Of a stretch of 21,758 bases of DNA, positions 14,219 through 21,758 are shown in pieces (the stretch's first letter is position 1; every line of letters starts with the position of its first letter). This stretch comes from CAZMXI01 sp964570205 (GTDB taxonomy: Bacteria > Planctomycetota > Phycisphaerae > Tepidisphaerales > Tepidisphaeraceae). A model generated the notes under the pieces. The model saw only the letters and a program-made list of their open reading frames with translations, searched no databases and was not told where the DNA came from. The translations under genes were made by a program, and so were the position numbers. The DNA lies in contig CAZMXI010000078.1 of the NCBI GenBank assembly GCA_964570205.1, positions 1-21,758 on the forward strand. Direction: 5' to 3'.

Positions 14219-15910
14219 ATGACGGGGAAGTACGCTATCGGTTTGGACTTCGGCACGAATTCCGTGCGTGCGCTCGTAGTCGATGTGCGAGATGGGCGCG
14301 AGCTCGCCTCCGCCGTGAGCAACTACGCCAGCGGCGACCGGGGGATCATTATCGACCCGGGCAACCCCAACCTGGCCCGACAGCACCCAGCCGACTACCT
14401 TGCCGGGATCGAAGATGCGGTTGGGCAGGCGCTGAAGAATGCTGCCACAGACGGCGATTCTTCTCGAAAGAACGTGATCGGCATCGGCGTCGACACGACG
14501 GGCAGCACGCCGCTGCCGGTCGATGCGTCGGGGCGGGCGCTGGCGCTCTTGCCGCAGTTCAAGGCCAACGCCAACGCGATGGCGTGGCTGTGGAAGGACC
14601 ACACCTCACACGAGGAGGCCGACCGGATCACCGCGTTGGCCGCTGAGCTGAAGCCCGAGTACCTGGCCAAGTGCGGCGGGAGGTATTCATCCGAGTGGTT
14701 CTGGGCGAAGCTTCTGCATTGCGCCCGGGTGGCGCCGGAGGTGTTCGCAGCGGCGGCGAGCTGGGTGGAGATCGCGGATTGGATCCCCGCGATCCTCTGC
14801 GGCACGACCGACCTGCAACGACTCCGCCGGGGGGTGTGCGCTGCGGGGCACAAGGCATTCTACAATCCGGCTTGGGGCGGTTACCCCGACGAGCGGTTCC
14901 TCGCCAAGCTGGACCCGGAACTCGGTCGCATCCGCAGATCCCTCCCTGAGAAGGCTTACACCATTGCCGAGCCTGCGGGAACGCTTTCGGCTGAGTGGGC
15001 CGGCAAGCTGGGGCTGCCCGAGGGGATCCCGGTCGCGGTTGGAGCGTTCGATGCCCACCTCGGCGCGGTCGGCGCTGGGGTCGGCGAGGGCACGCTGATC
15101 AAGATCATGGGCACATCGACGTGTGACATCACTGTCAGCAACCTGACCAAGCCGCTGGCCGACGTGCCCGGTCTCTGCGGCATCGTGCCGGAGTCGGTCC
15201 TGCCGGGCTGTTTCGGCCTGGAAGCCGGGCAGTCGGCCGTCGGCGACATCTTCAACTGGTTCGTCAATCAGGTTCAGCCGGGCGGCGTGGCGGCCGGCAC
15301 ACACGAGGCACTGACGGATAAGGCGGCCGAGCTTCTGCCGGGGCAGAGCGGCTTGCTCAGCCTCGATTGGCACAACGGGAACCGAACCGTCCTGGTCGAT
15401 CAGCGGCTTACCGGCATGATGCTGGGGCTGACGCTCCACACGACGCCTGCGGAAATGTACCGCGCGCTGATCGAAGCGACAGCGTTTGGCGCAAGGGTGA
15501 TTATGGAACGGTTCGAGGAGTACGGCGTTCCCGTCAAGCGCGTAGTGAACTGCGGCGGCATTGCCGCCCGCAATGCGCTGGTCATGCAGATATACGCCGA
15601 TGTTCTCAATCGCCCGCTGGCCATTGCCAAGAGCCTGCAGACCTGCGCCCTGGGCTCGGCGATGGCCGCCGCCGTCGTCGCCGGCAAGGACTGCGGCGGA
15701 TTCGCCGATTTCGCCTCCGCCATCGCCGTGATGGGCGGCGTCCAGCCCCGGGTTTACACTCCCGACCCAGGTCATGCCACGGTGTATGAGCGGCTCTTCC
15801 GCCTGTACCGTCAGGCCCACGATGCCTTCGGCATCGCCGGCCACAAGGCGGATCTATCGAACGTCATGAAGGATCTGCTTGCGATTCGCGACGAGGTCGC
15901 GCGCGTCTGA
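14219..15910 (+). CDS. araB: ribulokinase
   Basis: The protein has 563 residues. In-frame GTG codons at 14210 and 14213 are possible, but ATG 14219 has AAAGGTGG 5 nt upstream. It is an FGGY-family kinase that phosphorylates L-ribulose with ATP in the cytoplasm. It begins with the phosphate-1 motif YAIGLDFGTNSVRAL and contains GVDTTGSTPLPVD, SEWFWAKLLH, WVEIADWIPA, the catalytic Asp in VGAFDAHLGAVGAG (about Asp278), the ATP-site IMGTSTCD and the C-terminal NCGGIAARNALVMQIYADVL. The SVRA opening, the STPLPVD segment and the total length fit AraB better than xylulokinase or glycerol kinase. It is the first gene of the operon, 52 bp ahead of araA. Confidence 0.96.
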   Translation: MTGKYAIGLDFGTNSVRALVVDVRDGRELASAVSNYASGDRGIIIDPGNPNLARQHPADYLAGIEDAVGQALKNAATDGDSSRKNVIGIGVDTTGSTPLPVDASGRALALLPQFKANANAMAWLWKDHTSHEEADRITALAAELKPEYLAKCGGRYSSEWFWAKLLHCARVAPEVFAAAASWVEIADWIPAILCGTTDLQRLRRGVCAAGHKAFYNPAWGGYPDERFLAKLDPELGRIRRSLPEKAYTIAEPAGTLSAEWAGKLGLPEGIPVAVGAFDAHLGAVGAGVGEGTLIKIMGTSTCDITVSNLTKPLADVPGLCGIVPESVLPGCFGLEAGQSAVGDIFNWFVNQVQPGGVAAGTHEALTDKAAELLPGQSGLLSLDWHNGNRTVLVDQRLTGMMLGLTLHTTPAEMYRALIEATAFGARVIMERFEEYGVPVKRVVNCGGIAARNALVMQIYADVLNRPLAIAKSLQTCALGSAMAAAVVAGKDCGGFADFASAIAVMGGVQPRVYTPDPGHATVYERLFRLYRQAHDAFGIAGHKADLSNVMKDLLAIRDEVARV

Positions 15911-15962
15911 CTTTGCGGTCCAACGGAATATTCGAGCAAGACCCCAACACTCCAGGTAAACC

Positions 15963-17483
15963 ATGCAATCGCACGATGAAAACCAGCAGGAACTGTGGTA
16001 CCTCACCGGAAGCCAGCACCTCTACGGCGCCGAGGCACTGAAGCAGGTCGCCCGCAATTCGGAGCAGATCGTGGCGGCCATCAACGGCTCCGGCCGCCTC
16101 CCGGTCAGGCTCGTCGCCAAGCCAGTGCTGACCGGGCCTGAGGAGGTCTTCAAGGCGTGCCTTGACGCCAGCAGCGAGCCGAAGTGCGTGGGCGTCATCC
16201 TGTGGATGCACACGTTCTCGCCTGCCAAGATGTGGATCAACGGGCTGCGGTGCCTGCGCAAGCCGGTGCTCCACCTGCATACGCAGTTCAACCGCGACCT
16301 GCCGTGGTCAACGATCGACATGGATTTCATGAACCTGAACCAGGCCGCCCACGGCGACCGGGAGGCGGGATTCATGCACGCGCGACTTCGCCTGCCGCGA
16401 AAGGTCGTCGTCGGCCACTGGAGCGATCCCGAGACGCTTGACCGCGTCGCCGCCTGGTCGCGGGCGACTCTGGGCTGGGCGGATCTTCAGGGAGCGCGAT
16501 TTGGCCGCATCGGCGACAACATGCGGTACGTCGCCGTCACCGACGGTGACAAAGTCGCCGCGGAGGTCAAGTTCGGCTTCGCGGTGAATGGTTATGGAAT
16601 CGGCGACCTGACGAAACTCGTTGCCGAGGTCAGCGATGCCGAGGTCACGGCGCTGGCCTCCGAGTACGAGGGGCGATACAAGGTGGCCCCCGCGCTGCGC
16701 AAGGGTGGCGACCGGCACGAGTCGCTGCGTGAGGGCGCACGGGTGGAACTGGGCCTTCGCGCCTTCATGAAGGCCGGCAACTTCAAGGGTTTCACCACGA
16801 CGTTCGAGGACCTGCACGGACTGAAGCAGCTACCGGGGCTGGCGGTGCAACGACTGATGGCGGACGGGTATGGCTTCGGCGCTGAAGGCGACTGGAAGAC
16901 CTGCGCCCTGCTCCGGGCCATGAAGACCATGGCCAAGGGGATCAAGGGCGGCACCAGCTTCATGGAGGACTACACGTACCACCTCGACCCCGCAAATCCG
17001 CTCGTCCTGGGCGCCCATATGCTCGAGGTATGCGAGTCGATCGCCGCCGGCAAGCCATCGCTGGAGATCCACCCGCTCGGCATCGGCGGCAAGTCCGACC
17101 CCGTGCGTCTGGTCTTCGACGCGCCGGCGGGTCCCGCGCTCAACGCCTCGCTGGTGGACCTGGGCAACCGCTTCCGCCTCATCGTCAACGAAGTTGACGC
17201 CGTCGCGCCGCCCGAGCCGCTGCCAAAGCTGCCCGTGGCCCGCGCGGTGTGGAAATGCCGACCCGACTTCAAGACCGCCTGTGGCTGCTGGATTCAAGCA
17301 GGCGGCGCTCACCACACCGTCTACAGTTACGCCGTCACCGCCGAGCACCTGCGCGACTTCGCCGAGATCGCCGGCATCGAACTGGTCACGATCGATTCGA
17401 GCACCGAGGTCAACGCGTTCCGCCAGACGTTGCGGAACAACGAAGTCTACTACCACCTGATCCCGGGCCTGTCCCAGGCATGA
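15963..17483 (+). CDS. araA: L-arabinose isomerase
   Basis: The protein has 506 residues, the usual length for the family, with a start at ATG 15963 and a modest AGG 6 nt upstream. It converts L-arabinose to L-ribulose, usually with Mn2+. Recognisable segments are LWYLTGSQHLYG at the N-terminus, WMHTFSPAKMWI, HLHTQFNRDLPW, DMDFMNLNQAAHGDRE, and the metal/catalytic residues Glu308 (AEGDWK), Glu335 (FMEDYTYH), His352 (GAHMLEV) and His450/451 (GGAHHTVYS). These match the E. coli AraA positions 306, 333, 350 and 449 with an offset of two. It lies between araB and araD; the gap to araD is only 13 bp. Confidence 0.97.
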   Translation: MQSHDENQQELWYLTGSQHLYGAEALKQVARNSEQIVAAINGSGRLPVRLVAKPVLTGPEEVFKACLDASSEPKCVGVILWMHTFSPAKMWINGLRCLRKPVLHLHTQFNRDLPWSTIDMDFMNLNQAAHGDREAGFMHARLRLPRKVVVGHWSDPETLDRVAAWSRATLGWADLQGARFGRIGDNMRYVAVTDGDKVAAEVKFGFAVNGYGIGDLTKLVAEVSDAEVTALASEYEGRYKVAPALRKGGDRHESLREGARVELGLRAFMKAGNFKGFTTTFEDLHGLKQLPGLAVQRLMADGYGFGAEGDWKTCALLRAMKTMAKGIKGGTSFMEDYTYHLDPANPLVLGAHMLEVCESIAAGKPSLEIHPLGIGGKSDPVRLVFDAPAGPALNASLVDLGNRFRLIVNEVDAVAPPEPLPKLPVARAVWKCRPDFKTACGCWIQAGGAHHTVYSYAVTAEHLRDFAEIAGIELVTIDSSTEVNAFRQTLRNNEVYYHLIPGLSQA

Positions 17484-17496
17484 ACGAGGCGGAACG

Positions 17497-18204
17497 ATGG
17501 CTTACGAGAACCTCAAGCAGCAGGTGCTGAAGGCGAACCTCGCACTGGTCGAGGCGGGGCTGGTCGTGTTGACCTGGGGCAACGCCAGCGGCGCGGACCG
17601 CAAGGCCGGCGTGATGGCGATCAAGCCGAGCGGCGTGTCGTATGAAGATCTCGCGGCCGAAGACATGATCGTGCTGTCGATCGAGACCGGTGAAGTGGTC
17701 GAGGGCAGCGCCCGGCCGTCATCCGACACACCCACGCACCTGCACCTGTACCGCGAGTTTCCATCCATCAGAGGCGTGGTGCATACCCACTCGACCCACG
17801 GCACCGCCTTTGCGCAGGCGAGGCGTCCGATCCCATGCCTGGGCACCACCCACGCCGACAATTTCTACGGCGACATTCCCGTGACCCGGGAGATGCGCCC
17901 CGAGGAGGTTGCGGGTGATTACGAGCTTAATACCGGGAAGGTGATCGTCGAGCGGTTCCGCGAGGGCCGGATCGATCCGGCAAACGTGCCTGGCGTGCTC
18001 GTCGCGAATCATGCGCCGTTCACCTGGGGCTCAACGCCGGAAAAGGCCGTTGAGAACGCCGTCGTGCTTGAGTTTGTCGCGCAGATGGCGCTGGCCGGGC
18101 TGGCATTGGCGCCGGACATCAAGCCGATTCCGGCGTACCTGCTCGACAAGCATTTCCTTCGCAAACACGGGCCCAAAGCGTATTACGGGCAATCGAAGGC
18201 GTGA
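17497..18204 (+). CDS. araD: L-ribulose-5-phosphate 4-epimerase
   Basis: The protein has 235 residues. ATG 17497 has GAGGCGGAA upstream. It is a class II aldolase-fold, zinc-dependent enzyme that turns L-ribulose-5-phosphate into D-xylulose-5-phosphate. Visible motifs are TWGNASG, KPSGV, SSDTPTHLHLY (Asp77), VVHTHSTHG (His96 and His98, zinc), HADNFYGDIPVT (Asp121), NHAPFTWG (His172, zinc) and the terminal Tyr229/Tyr230 (KAYYGQ). All are one residue shifted from the E. coli AraD numbering. It completes the AraA-AraB-AraD route. Confidence 0.97.
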   Translation: MAYENLKQQVLKANLALVEAGLVVLTWGNASGADRKAGVMAIKPSGVSYEDLAAEDMIVLSIETGEVVEGSARPSSDTPTHLHLYREFPSIRGVVHTHSTHGTAFAQARRPIPCLGTTHADNFYGDIPVTREMRPEEVAGDYELNTGKVIVERFREGRIDPANVPGVLVANHAPFTWGSTPEKAVENAVVLEFVAQMALAGLALAPDIKPIPAYLLDKHFLRKHGPKAYYGQSKA

Positions 18205-18249
18205 AGAGCGATCGGTTTCGTTCAGGTGGACTGTTTCTCGGGAGACCCA

Positions 18250-20760
18250 ATGCGACACAGTGCATGGTTGTGGGGAATGGTGCTGGGTCTGGCGGCGTCG
18301 GCCGCCGCATGGGGGCAGCAGGCGAAACTGAGCGTCAAGGTGGACCAGCCGGGGATCCGGGTGAGCCCGACGCTCTACGGGATCTTCTTTGAAGAAATCA
18401 ACCGCGCCGGCGAGGGAGGGCTGTACGGGGAAATGGTGTTGAACCGGTCGTTTGAGGACATGTCGGCGCCGGCCGGATGGACGATGATCGCCACCGGCGA
18501 CGTCAAGTGCGCCATGACCCTGGACCGGAGCGGCCGGCTGAACGCGAACAACCCGACGTGCCTGAAGCTGGAAATTGCCAGCGTGCCGGCGGGCGGCCGG
18601 GCCGGCATCGCCAACGAGGGCTACAAGGGAAGGGGCGGGCGCCCGCGAAACGACAGTCCGCAAGCGGGTCGGGAGTTCCTGGCCGGCTTTGAGCGGGCCG
18701 CAAAGGCCATGGCCAGCGGACTGGTGGTGCAGGCAGGCAAGGAGTACCGCCTGTCGCTCTACGCGCGGTGCGAAACCGGCTTTTCCGGCCCTCTGACGGC
18801 GAGCATCGAGAAACAGGATGGCACTGTCCTGGCGAAACAGGATATCACCGGCATCGGGACAGAGTGGAAGAAGTTCGAGTGCGCCCTCACGGCCAGTGGA
18901 AGCGACGTCAACGCCCGCCTGGTGGTGGCGACGACCACGCCCGGCACGCTCTTCTTCGACATGGTGTCGCTGTTCCCACGGGAGACATTCAAGAACCGGC
19001 CGAACGGAATGCGCAAGGACCTGGCCCAGTTCATCGCCGACATGAAGCCGGCTTTCATGCGCTTCCCCGGTGGATGCTACGTTGAAGGCGACACGCTTGC
19101 CAATGCCTTCCGGTGGAAGAAGACAATCGGCGACGTCGCCGAGCGTCCGGGGCACTGGAACCTGTGGGGCTATTATTCAAGCGATGGGCTCGGTTATCAC
19201 GAGTATCTCCAGTTCTCCGAGGACATTGGCGCGGAACCGCTGTTCGTCATCAACTGCGGCATGAGTCACGTCGAGCAGCGGGCCGATGACCGTGGCCAGA
19301 AGGTGGATGTGCCGGACCTGGCCGAGTATGTCCAGGATGCCCTGGATGCGATCGAGTACGCCAACGGGCCGGCCGACAGCAGGTGGGGTTCGCTGCGAGC
19401 CAAGGCCGGGCATCCCGAGCCCTTCAACCTGAAGTTCATCCAGATCGGCAACGAGAACGGCGGGCCGCTTTACAACCAGCGCTATGCCCTTTTCCACGAT
19501 GCCATCAAGGCCAAGTACCCGCGGATGAAGATCATCGCCAACGTCTGGCGCGGGATCCCCGACTCGCGACCGATCGAGATCGTCGATGAGCACTACTACA
19601 ACAATCCCGACTTCTTCATGGCCCGCGCCGGCATGTACGACCGCTACGATCGCTCTCGCTACCAGGTGTACGTCGGCGAATACGCCGTCACCCAGGGATG
19701 CGGGCAGGGCAACCTGATCGCCGCCCTGGGCGAGGCCGCCTACATGACCGGCCTGGAGCGCAACAGCGACGTCGTGGTCATGGCGTCGTATGCGCCGCTG
19801 CTGGTTCATCCGGCGTGGAAGGCGTGGAACCCCGATGCCATCGTCTTCGACGCCGCCCGCGCGTATGGCACGCCGTCGTATCACGTGCAGGCGATGTTCG
19901 CCAACCACCGGGCGGAGACGATCCTGCCGCTGGCGCTGGAGGCGCCGCAGGTCGCCGCCAAGTCGAAGCGCGGCATGATCGGTGTGGCCACGTGGAGCAC
20001 CCAGGCGGAGTTCAAGGATGTGAAGGTGGTGGGCAAGGATGGCGCGGTGCTGCTCCAATCCGACTTCTCCAAGGAAATGACGGGATGGCGGACTCGCGGG
20101 GGCGCGTGGGATGTGCGGGATGGCGCGCTGCGACAGACTGGCGGCGGCGATGGCGTGCGGGCGCTGGCCGGCGACGCCGCCTGGACCGACTACACGCTGA
20201 CGCTCAAGGCGCGAAAGCTGGGCGGGGCGGAAGGCTTCCTCGTGCTCTTCCAGAACACCAATTCGGATGAAAAACACTGGTGGAACATCGGCGGGTGGGG
20301 CAACACCCGACATGCGCTGGAATGCGCCGGGGTGCCCGACCAGGGCGTGAATGGGCGGATCGAGACGGGCCGGTGGTACGATATCAAGGTCGAGCTGAAC
20401 GGCCAGTCGATCAAGTGCTACCTGGATGGGAAGCTGATTCACGATGCGACCCGCGGTAGTTCGAGGTCGCTGTTTGGCGTGGCGGGGCTGAGCGCTGACC
20501 GGAGCGAAGTGATCCTGAAGGTGGTCAACACCAGCGCGGAACCAATGCCGGCAGCGGTGAGCCTGGAAGGCGCAGTGCAGGTGGAGCCGACAGCGCGCGC
20601 ACTGGTGATGGCAGGAAGTTCGCCCGACGATGAAAACTCCTTCGCGCAGCCGAGGAAACTGGCCCCCACTGAATCAACCATCGACGGCGTCTCGGGCAGC
20701 TTCCAACACACGTTGCCGGCATACTCGGCTACAGTCATCCGCGTGAAGTTGAAGCGGTAG
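18250..20760 (+). CDS. GH51 alpha-L-arabinofuranosidase, secreted, multi-domain
   Basis: The protein has 836 residues. An in-frame GTG at 18226 exists, but ATG 18250 follows GGGAG by 6 nt and starts a signal peptide (MRHSAWLWGMVLGLAASAAA). The order is: an opening GH51 strand with GIFFEEINRAGEGGLYGEM; a CBM4/9-like beta domain (about 60-245) that contains a Gly/Arg-rich loop; the (beta/alpha)8 barrel with FMRFPGGCYVEG, IQIGNENGG (acid/base Glu402), VDEHYYNNPDFF and VGEYAVTQG (nucleophile Glu477); a LamG/concanavalin-like insert (about 570-750) with FSKEMTGWRT, WNIGGWGNT and GRWYDIKVELNG; and the terminal jelly roll ending LPAYSATVIRVKLK. GH51 enzymes release arabinofuranose from arabinoxylan or arabinan. 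An exported enzyme encoded inside a cytoplasmic catabolic operon supplies that pathway's substrate. A similar insert exists in actinobacterial GH51 enzymes, so the architecture is not new. Confidence 0.94.
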   Translation: MRHSAWLWGMVLGLAASAAAWGQQAKLSVKVDQPGIRVSPTLYGIFFEEINRAGEGGLYGEMVLNRSFEDMSAPAGWTMIATGDVKCAMTLDRSGRLNANNPTCLKLEIASVPAGGRAGIANEGYKGRGGRPRNDSPQAGREFLAGFERAAKAMASGLVVQAGKEYRLSLYARCETGFSGPLTASIEKQDGTVLAKQDITGIGTEWKKFECALTASGSDVNARLVVATTTPGTLFFDMVSLFPRETFKNRPNGMRKDLAQFIADMKPAFMRFPGGCYVEGDTLANAFRWKKTIGDVAERPGHWNLWGYYSSDGLGYHEYLQFSEDIGAEPLFVINCGMSHVEQRADDRGQKVDVPDLAEYVQDALDAIEYANGPADSRWGSLRAKAGHPEPFNLKFIQIGNENGGPLYNQRYALFHDAIKAKYPRMKIIANVWRGIPDSRPIEIVDEHYYNNPDFFMARAGMYDRYDRSRYQVYVGEYAVTQGCGQGNLIAALGEAAYMTGLERNSDVVVMASYAPLLVHPAWKAWNPDAIVFDAARAYGTPSYHVQAMFANHRAETILPLALEAPQVAAKSKRGMIGVATWSTQAEFKDVKVVGKDGAVLLQSDFSKEMTGWRTRGGAWDVRDGALRQTGGGDGVRALAGDAAWTDYTLTLKARKLGGAEGFLVLFQNTNSDEKHWWNIGGWGNTRHALECAGVPDQGVNGRIETGRWYDIKVELNGQSIKCYLDGKLIHDATRGSSRSLFGVAGLSADRSEVILKVVNTSAEPMPAAVSLEGAVQVEPTARALVMAGSSPDDENSFAQPRKLAPTESTIDGVSGSFQHTLPAYSATVIRVKLKR

Positions 20761-20925
20761 GCTTGCTGGGAGCGCCGCCCGAGCGCCCGACGCGATGGCG
20801 TCAGGCTTGCCGGGCACCGCGATACTCGCAGCGCTCCTGGACATTCGAGGCTGAGATGCGAATATCGAAGTCTGTGCGGCGATAGGTGTAACGGACGATT
20901 GGTTTCATTCATTCTGGAGACCCCT
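20761..20925. other. intergenic gap between GH51 and xylA
   Basis: There is no gene here. An imperfect stem (CCCGACGC / GCGTCAGG around GATG, 20786-20805) without a T-run could attenuate transcription. GGCTTGCTGGG at 20760 recurs as GGCTTGCCGGG at 20804, which may be chance. No strong promoter is visible, so xylA is probably read through from the operon. Confidence 0.4.
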
Positions 20926-21758
20926 ATGAACGAGTTCTTCCCTGAGATTCCTGCCCGAATCCCCTTTGAGGGACGCGGATCAAAAAACCCGCTGGCTTAC
21001 CGCTACTATGACGCCAAGCGCGTCATCGGCGGAAAGACCATGGAACAACACCTGCGTTTTGCGGTGGCGTTCTGGCACACATTCAAGGGCGGCGGCAGCG
21101 ACATGTTCGGCTGGGGCACGTACAATCGGCCGTGGAATCACGGTTCCTCGCCGATGGAAGTGGCCGAGAAGACGCTTCGGGCTTCTTTTGAATTCGCAAG
21201 CAAGCTCGGCGCCCCCTACTATTGCTTCCACGACCGCGATATCGCTCCAGAGGGCAGGGATTTTGCCGAGTCGTGCAAGAACCTGCAGAAGATCGTTGGC
21301 CTGGCCAAGAAGTTGCAGAAGGACACGGGAGTCAAGCTCCTGTGGGGCACAGCCAACCTCTTCAGCAACCCCCGGTTCGCTCATGGCGCCAGCACCAACC
21401 CGGATGCTCACGTATTCGCTTACTCGGCGGCCCAGGTGAAGAACGCCCTGGACGCCACGAAGGAACTCGGCGGCGAGAACTACGTGTTCTGGGGCGGCCG
21501 CGAAGGGTACGAAACTCTACTGAACACCGACTACAAGCACGAGCAGGAGCAGTTTGCCCGCTTCCTGCATCTGGCCGTGGAGTATAAGAAAAAGATCGGT
21601 TTCAGCGGCCCGTTCCTGATCGAGCCGAAGCCCAAGGAACCCACCAAGCACCAGTACGACTTCGACGCTGCCACCGTGCTGGGGTTCCTTCGAGAGCACG
21701 GCCTGATGGAGCACTTCAAGCTCAACATCGAGGCCAACCACGCCACGCTGGCGGGCCA
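20926..21758 (+). CDS. xylA: xylose isomerase (3' end beyond window)
   Basis: About 277 N-terminal residues are visible, starting at ATG 20926 with GGAGA 6 nt upstream; the window ends inside the gene. The enzyme isomerises D-xylose to D-xylulose with two divalent metals in a TIM barrel. Class II features are present: NPLAYRYYDA, FWHTFKGGGSDMFG, FHDRDIAPEG (His102, Asp105), KLLWGTANLFSNPRF, YVFWGGREGYETLLNTD, LIEPKPKEPTKHQYD (Glu233) and LNIEANHATLAG (Glu269, His272). These match E. coli XylA residues 101, 104, 232, 268 and 271 plus one. A full class II enzyme has about 440 residues. Its place after GH51 joins xylose and arabinose use in one transcription unit. Confidence 0.97.
   Translation, partial: MNEFFPEIPARIPFEGRGSKNPLAYRYYDAKRVIGGKTMEQHLRFAVAFWHTFKGGGSDMFGWGTYNRPWNHGSSPMEVAEKTLRASFEFASKLGAPYYCFHDRDIAPEGRDFAESCKNLQKIVGLAKKLQKDTGVKLLWGTANLFSNPRFAHGASTNPDAHVFAYSAAQVKNALDATKELGGENYVFWGGREGYETLLNTDYKHEQEQFARFLHLAVEYKKKIGFSGPFLIEPKPKEPTKHQYDFDAATVLGFLREHGLMEHFKLNIEANHATLAG

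Noticed and set aside
18250..20760. GH51 with a LamG-like insert as a new domain architecture
   Set aside because: A similar insert before the C-terminal jelly roll occurs, to my knowledge, in actinobacterial GH51 enzymes, so it is not novel.

Overview
The window is GC-rich and looks like a chromosomal segment of a plant-polysaccharide-degrading planctomycete, most likely of Phycisphaerae type. This rests on the ECF sigma factor with a membrane-anchored C-terminal extension, the Tat-exported Gfo/Idh/MocA oxidoreductase, the secreted HEAT-repeat protein, the YD/RHS remnant and the general style of the CAZymes. The lineage is inferred from gene content; there is no rRNA or tRNA here to confirm it.

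Left arm (1-8100, all on the minus strand; transcription order GH62, sigma-esterase fusion, esterase, HEAT protein, Gfo/Idh oxidoreductase, esterase cut by the window edge). This is an arabinoxylan-attack cluster. GH62 removes arabinofuranose side chains, and the CE1-like esterases (each with an N-terminal E-set/CBM48-like domain) probably remove feruloyl or acetyl groups. The most unusual gene is at 5037-6953. It is one uninterrupted reading frame encoding a complete ECF sigma factor (regions 2 and 4), a single transmembrane helix, and an entire E-set plus CE1-type esterase. The esterase half is a close paralog of the free-standing esterase next door. It looks like a one-protein transmembrane sensor that could link xylan-ester recognition outside the cytoplasm to transcription.

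Centre (8100-12870). A divergent intergenic region carries repeated ACCGGGCAAT-type half-sites and leads to a GH10 endo-xylanase on the plus strand. After it comes about 1.4 kb without intact genes. That stretch holds a 10-bp tandem repeat, two oppositely oriented C-terminal fragments of IS4-type transposases, an RHS/YD-repeat gene fragment and a perfect 10-bp hairpin. An NCS1-family (cytosine/purine/allantoin-type) permease follows on the minus strand, with a palindrome upstream. Then comes another gene-poor stretch with a possible transposase tail and an 8-bp hairpin.

Right arm (12870-21758, all on the plus strand). A ROK-family repressor precedes a pentose operon: araB, araA, araD, a secreted GH51 alpha-L-arabinofuranosidase, and xylA (cut by the window end). 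A good sigma70-like promoter lies just upstream of araB.

Taken together, secreted GH10, GH62, GH51 and esterases would release xylose and arabinose. XylA would isomerise D-xylose to D-xylulose, and AraA, AraB and AraD would turn L-arabinose into D-xylulose-5-phosphate. No xylulokinase and no recognisable pentose transporter is present in the window.
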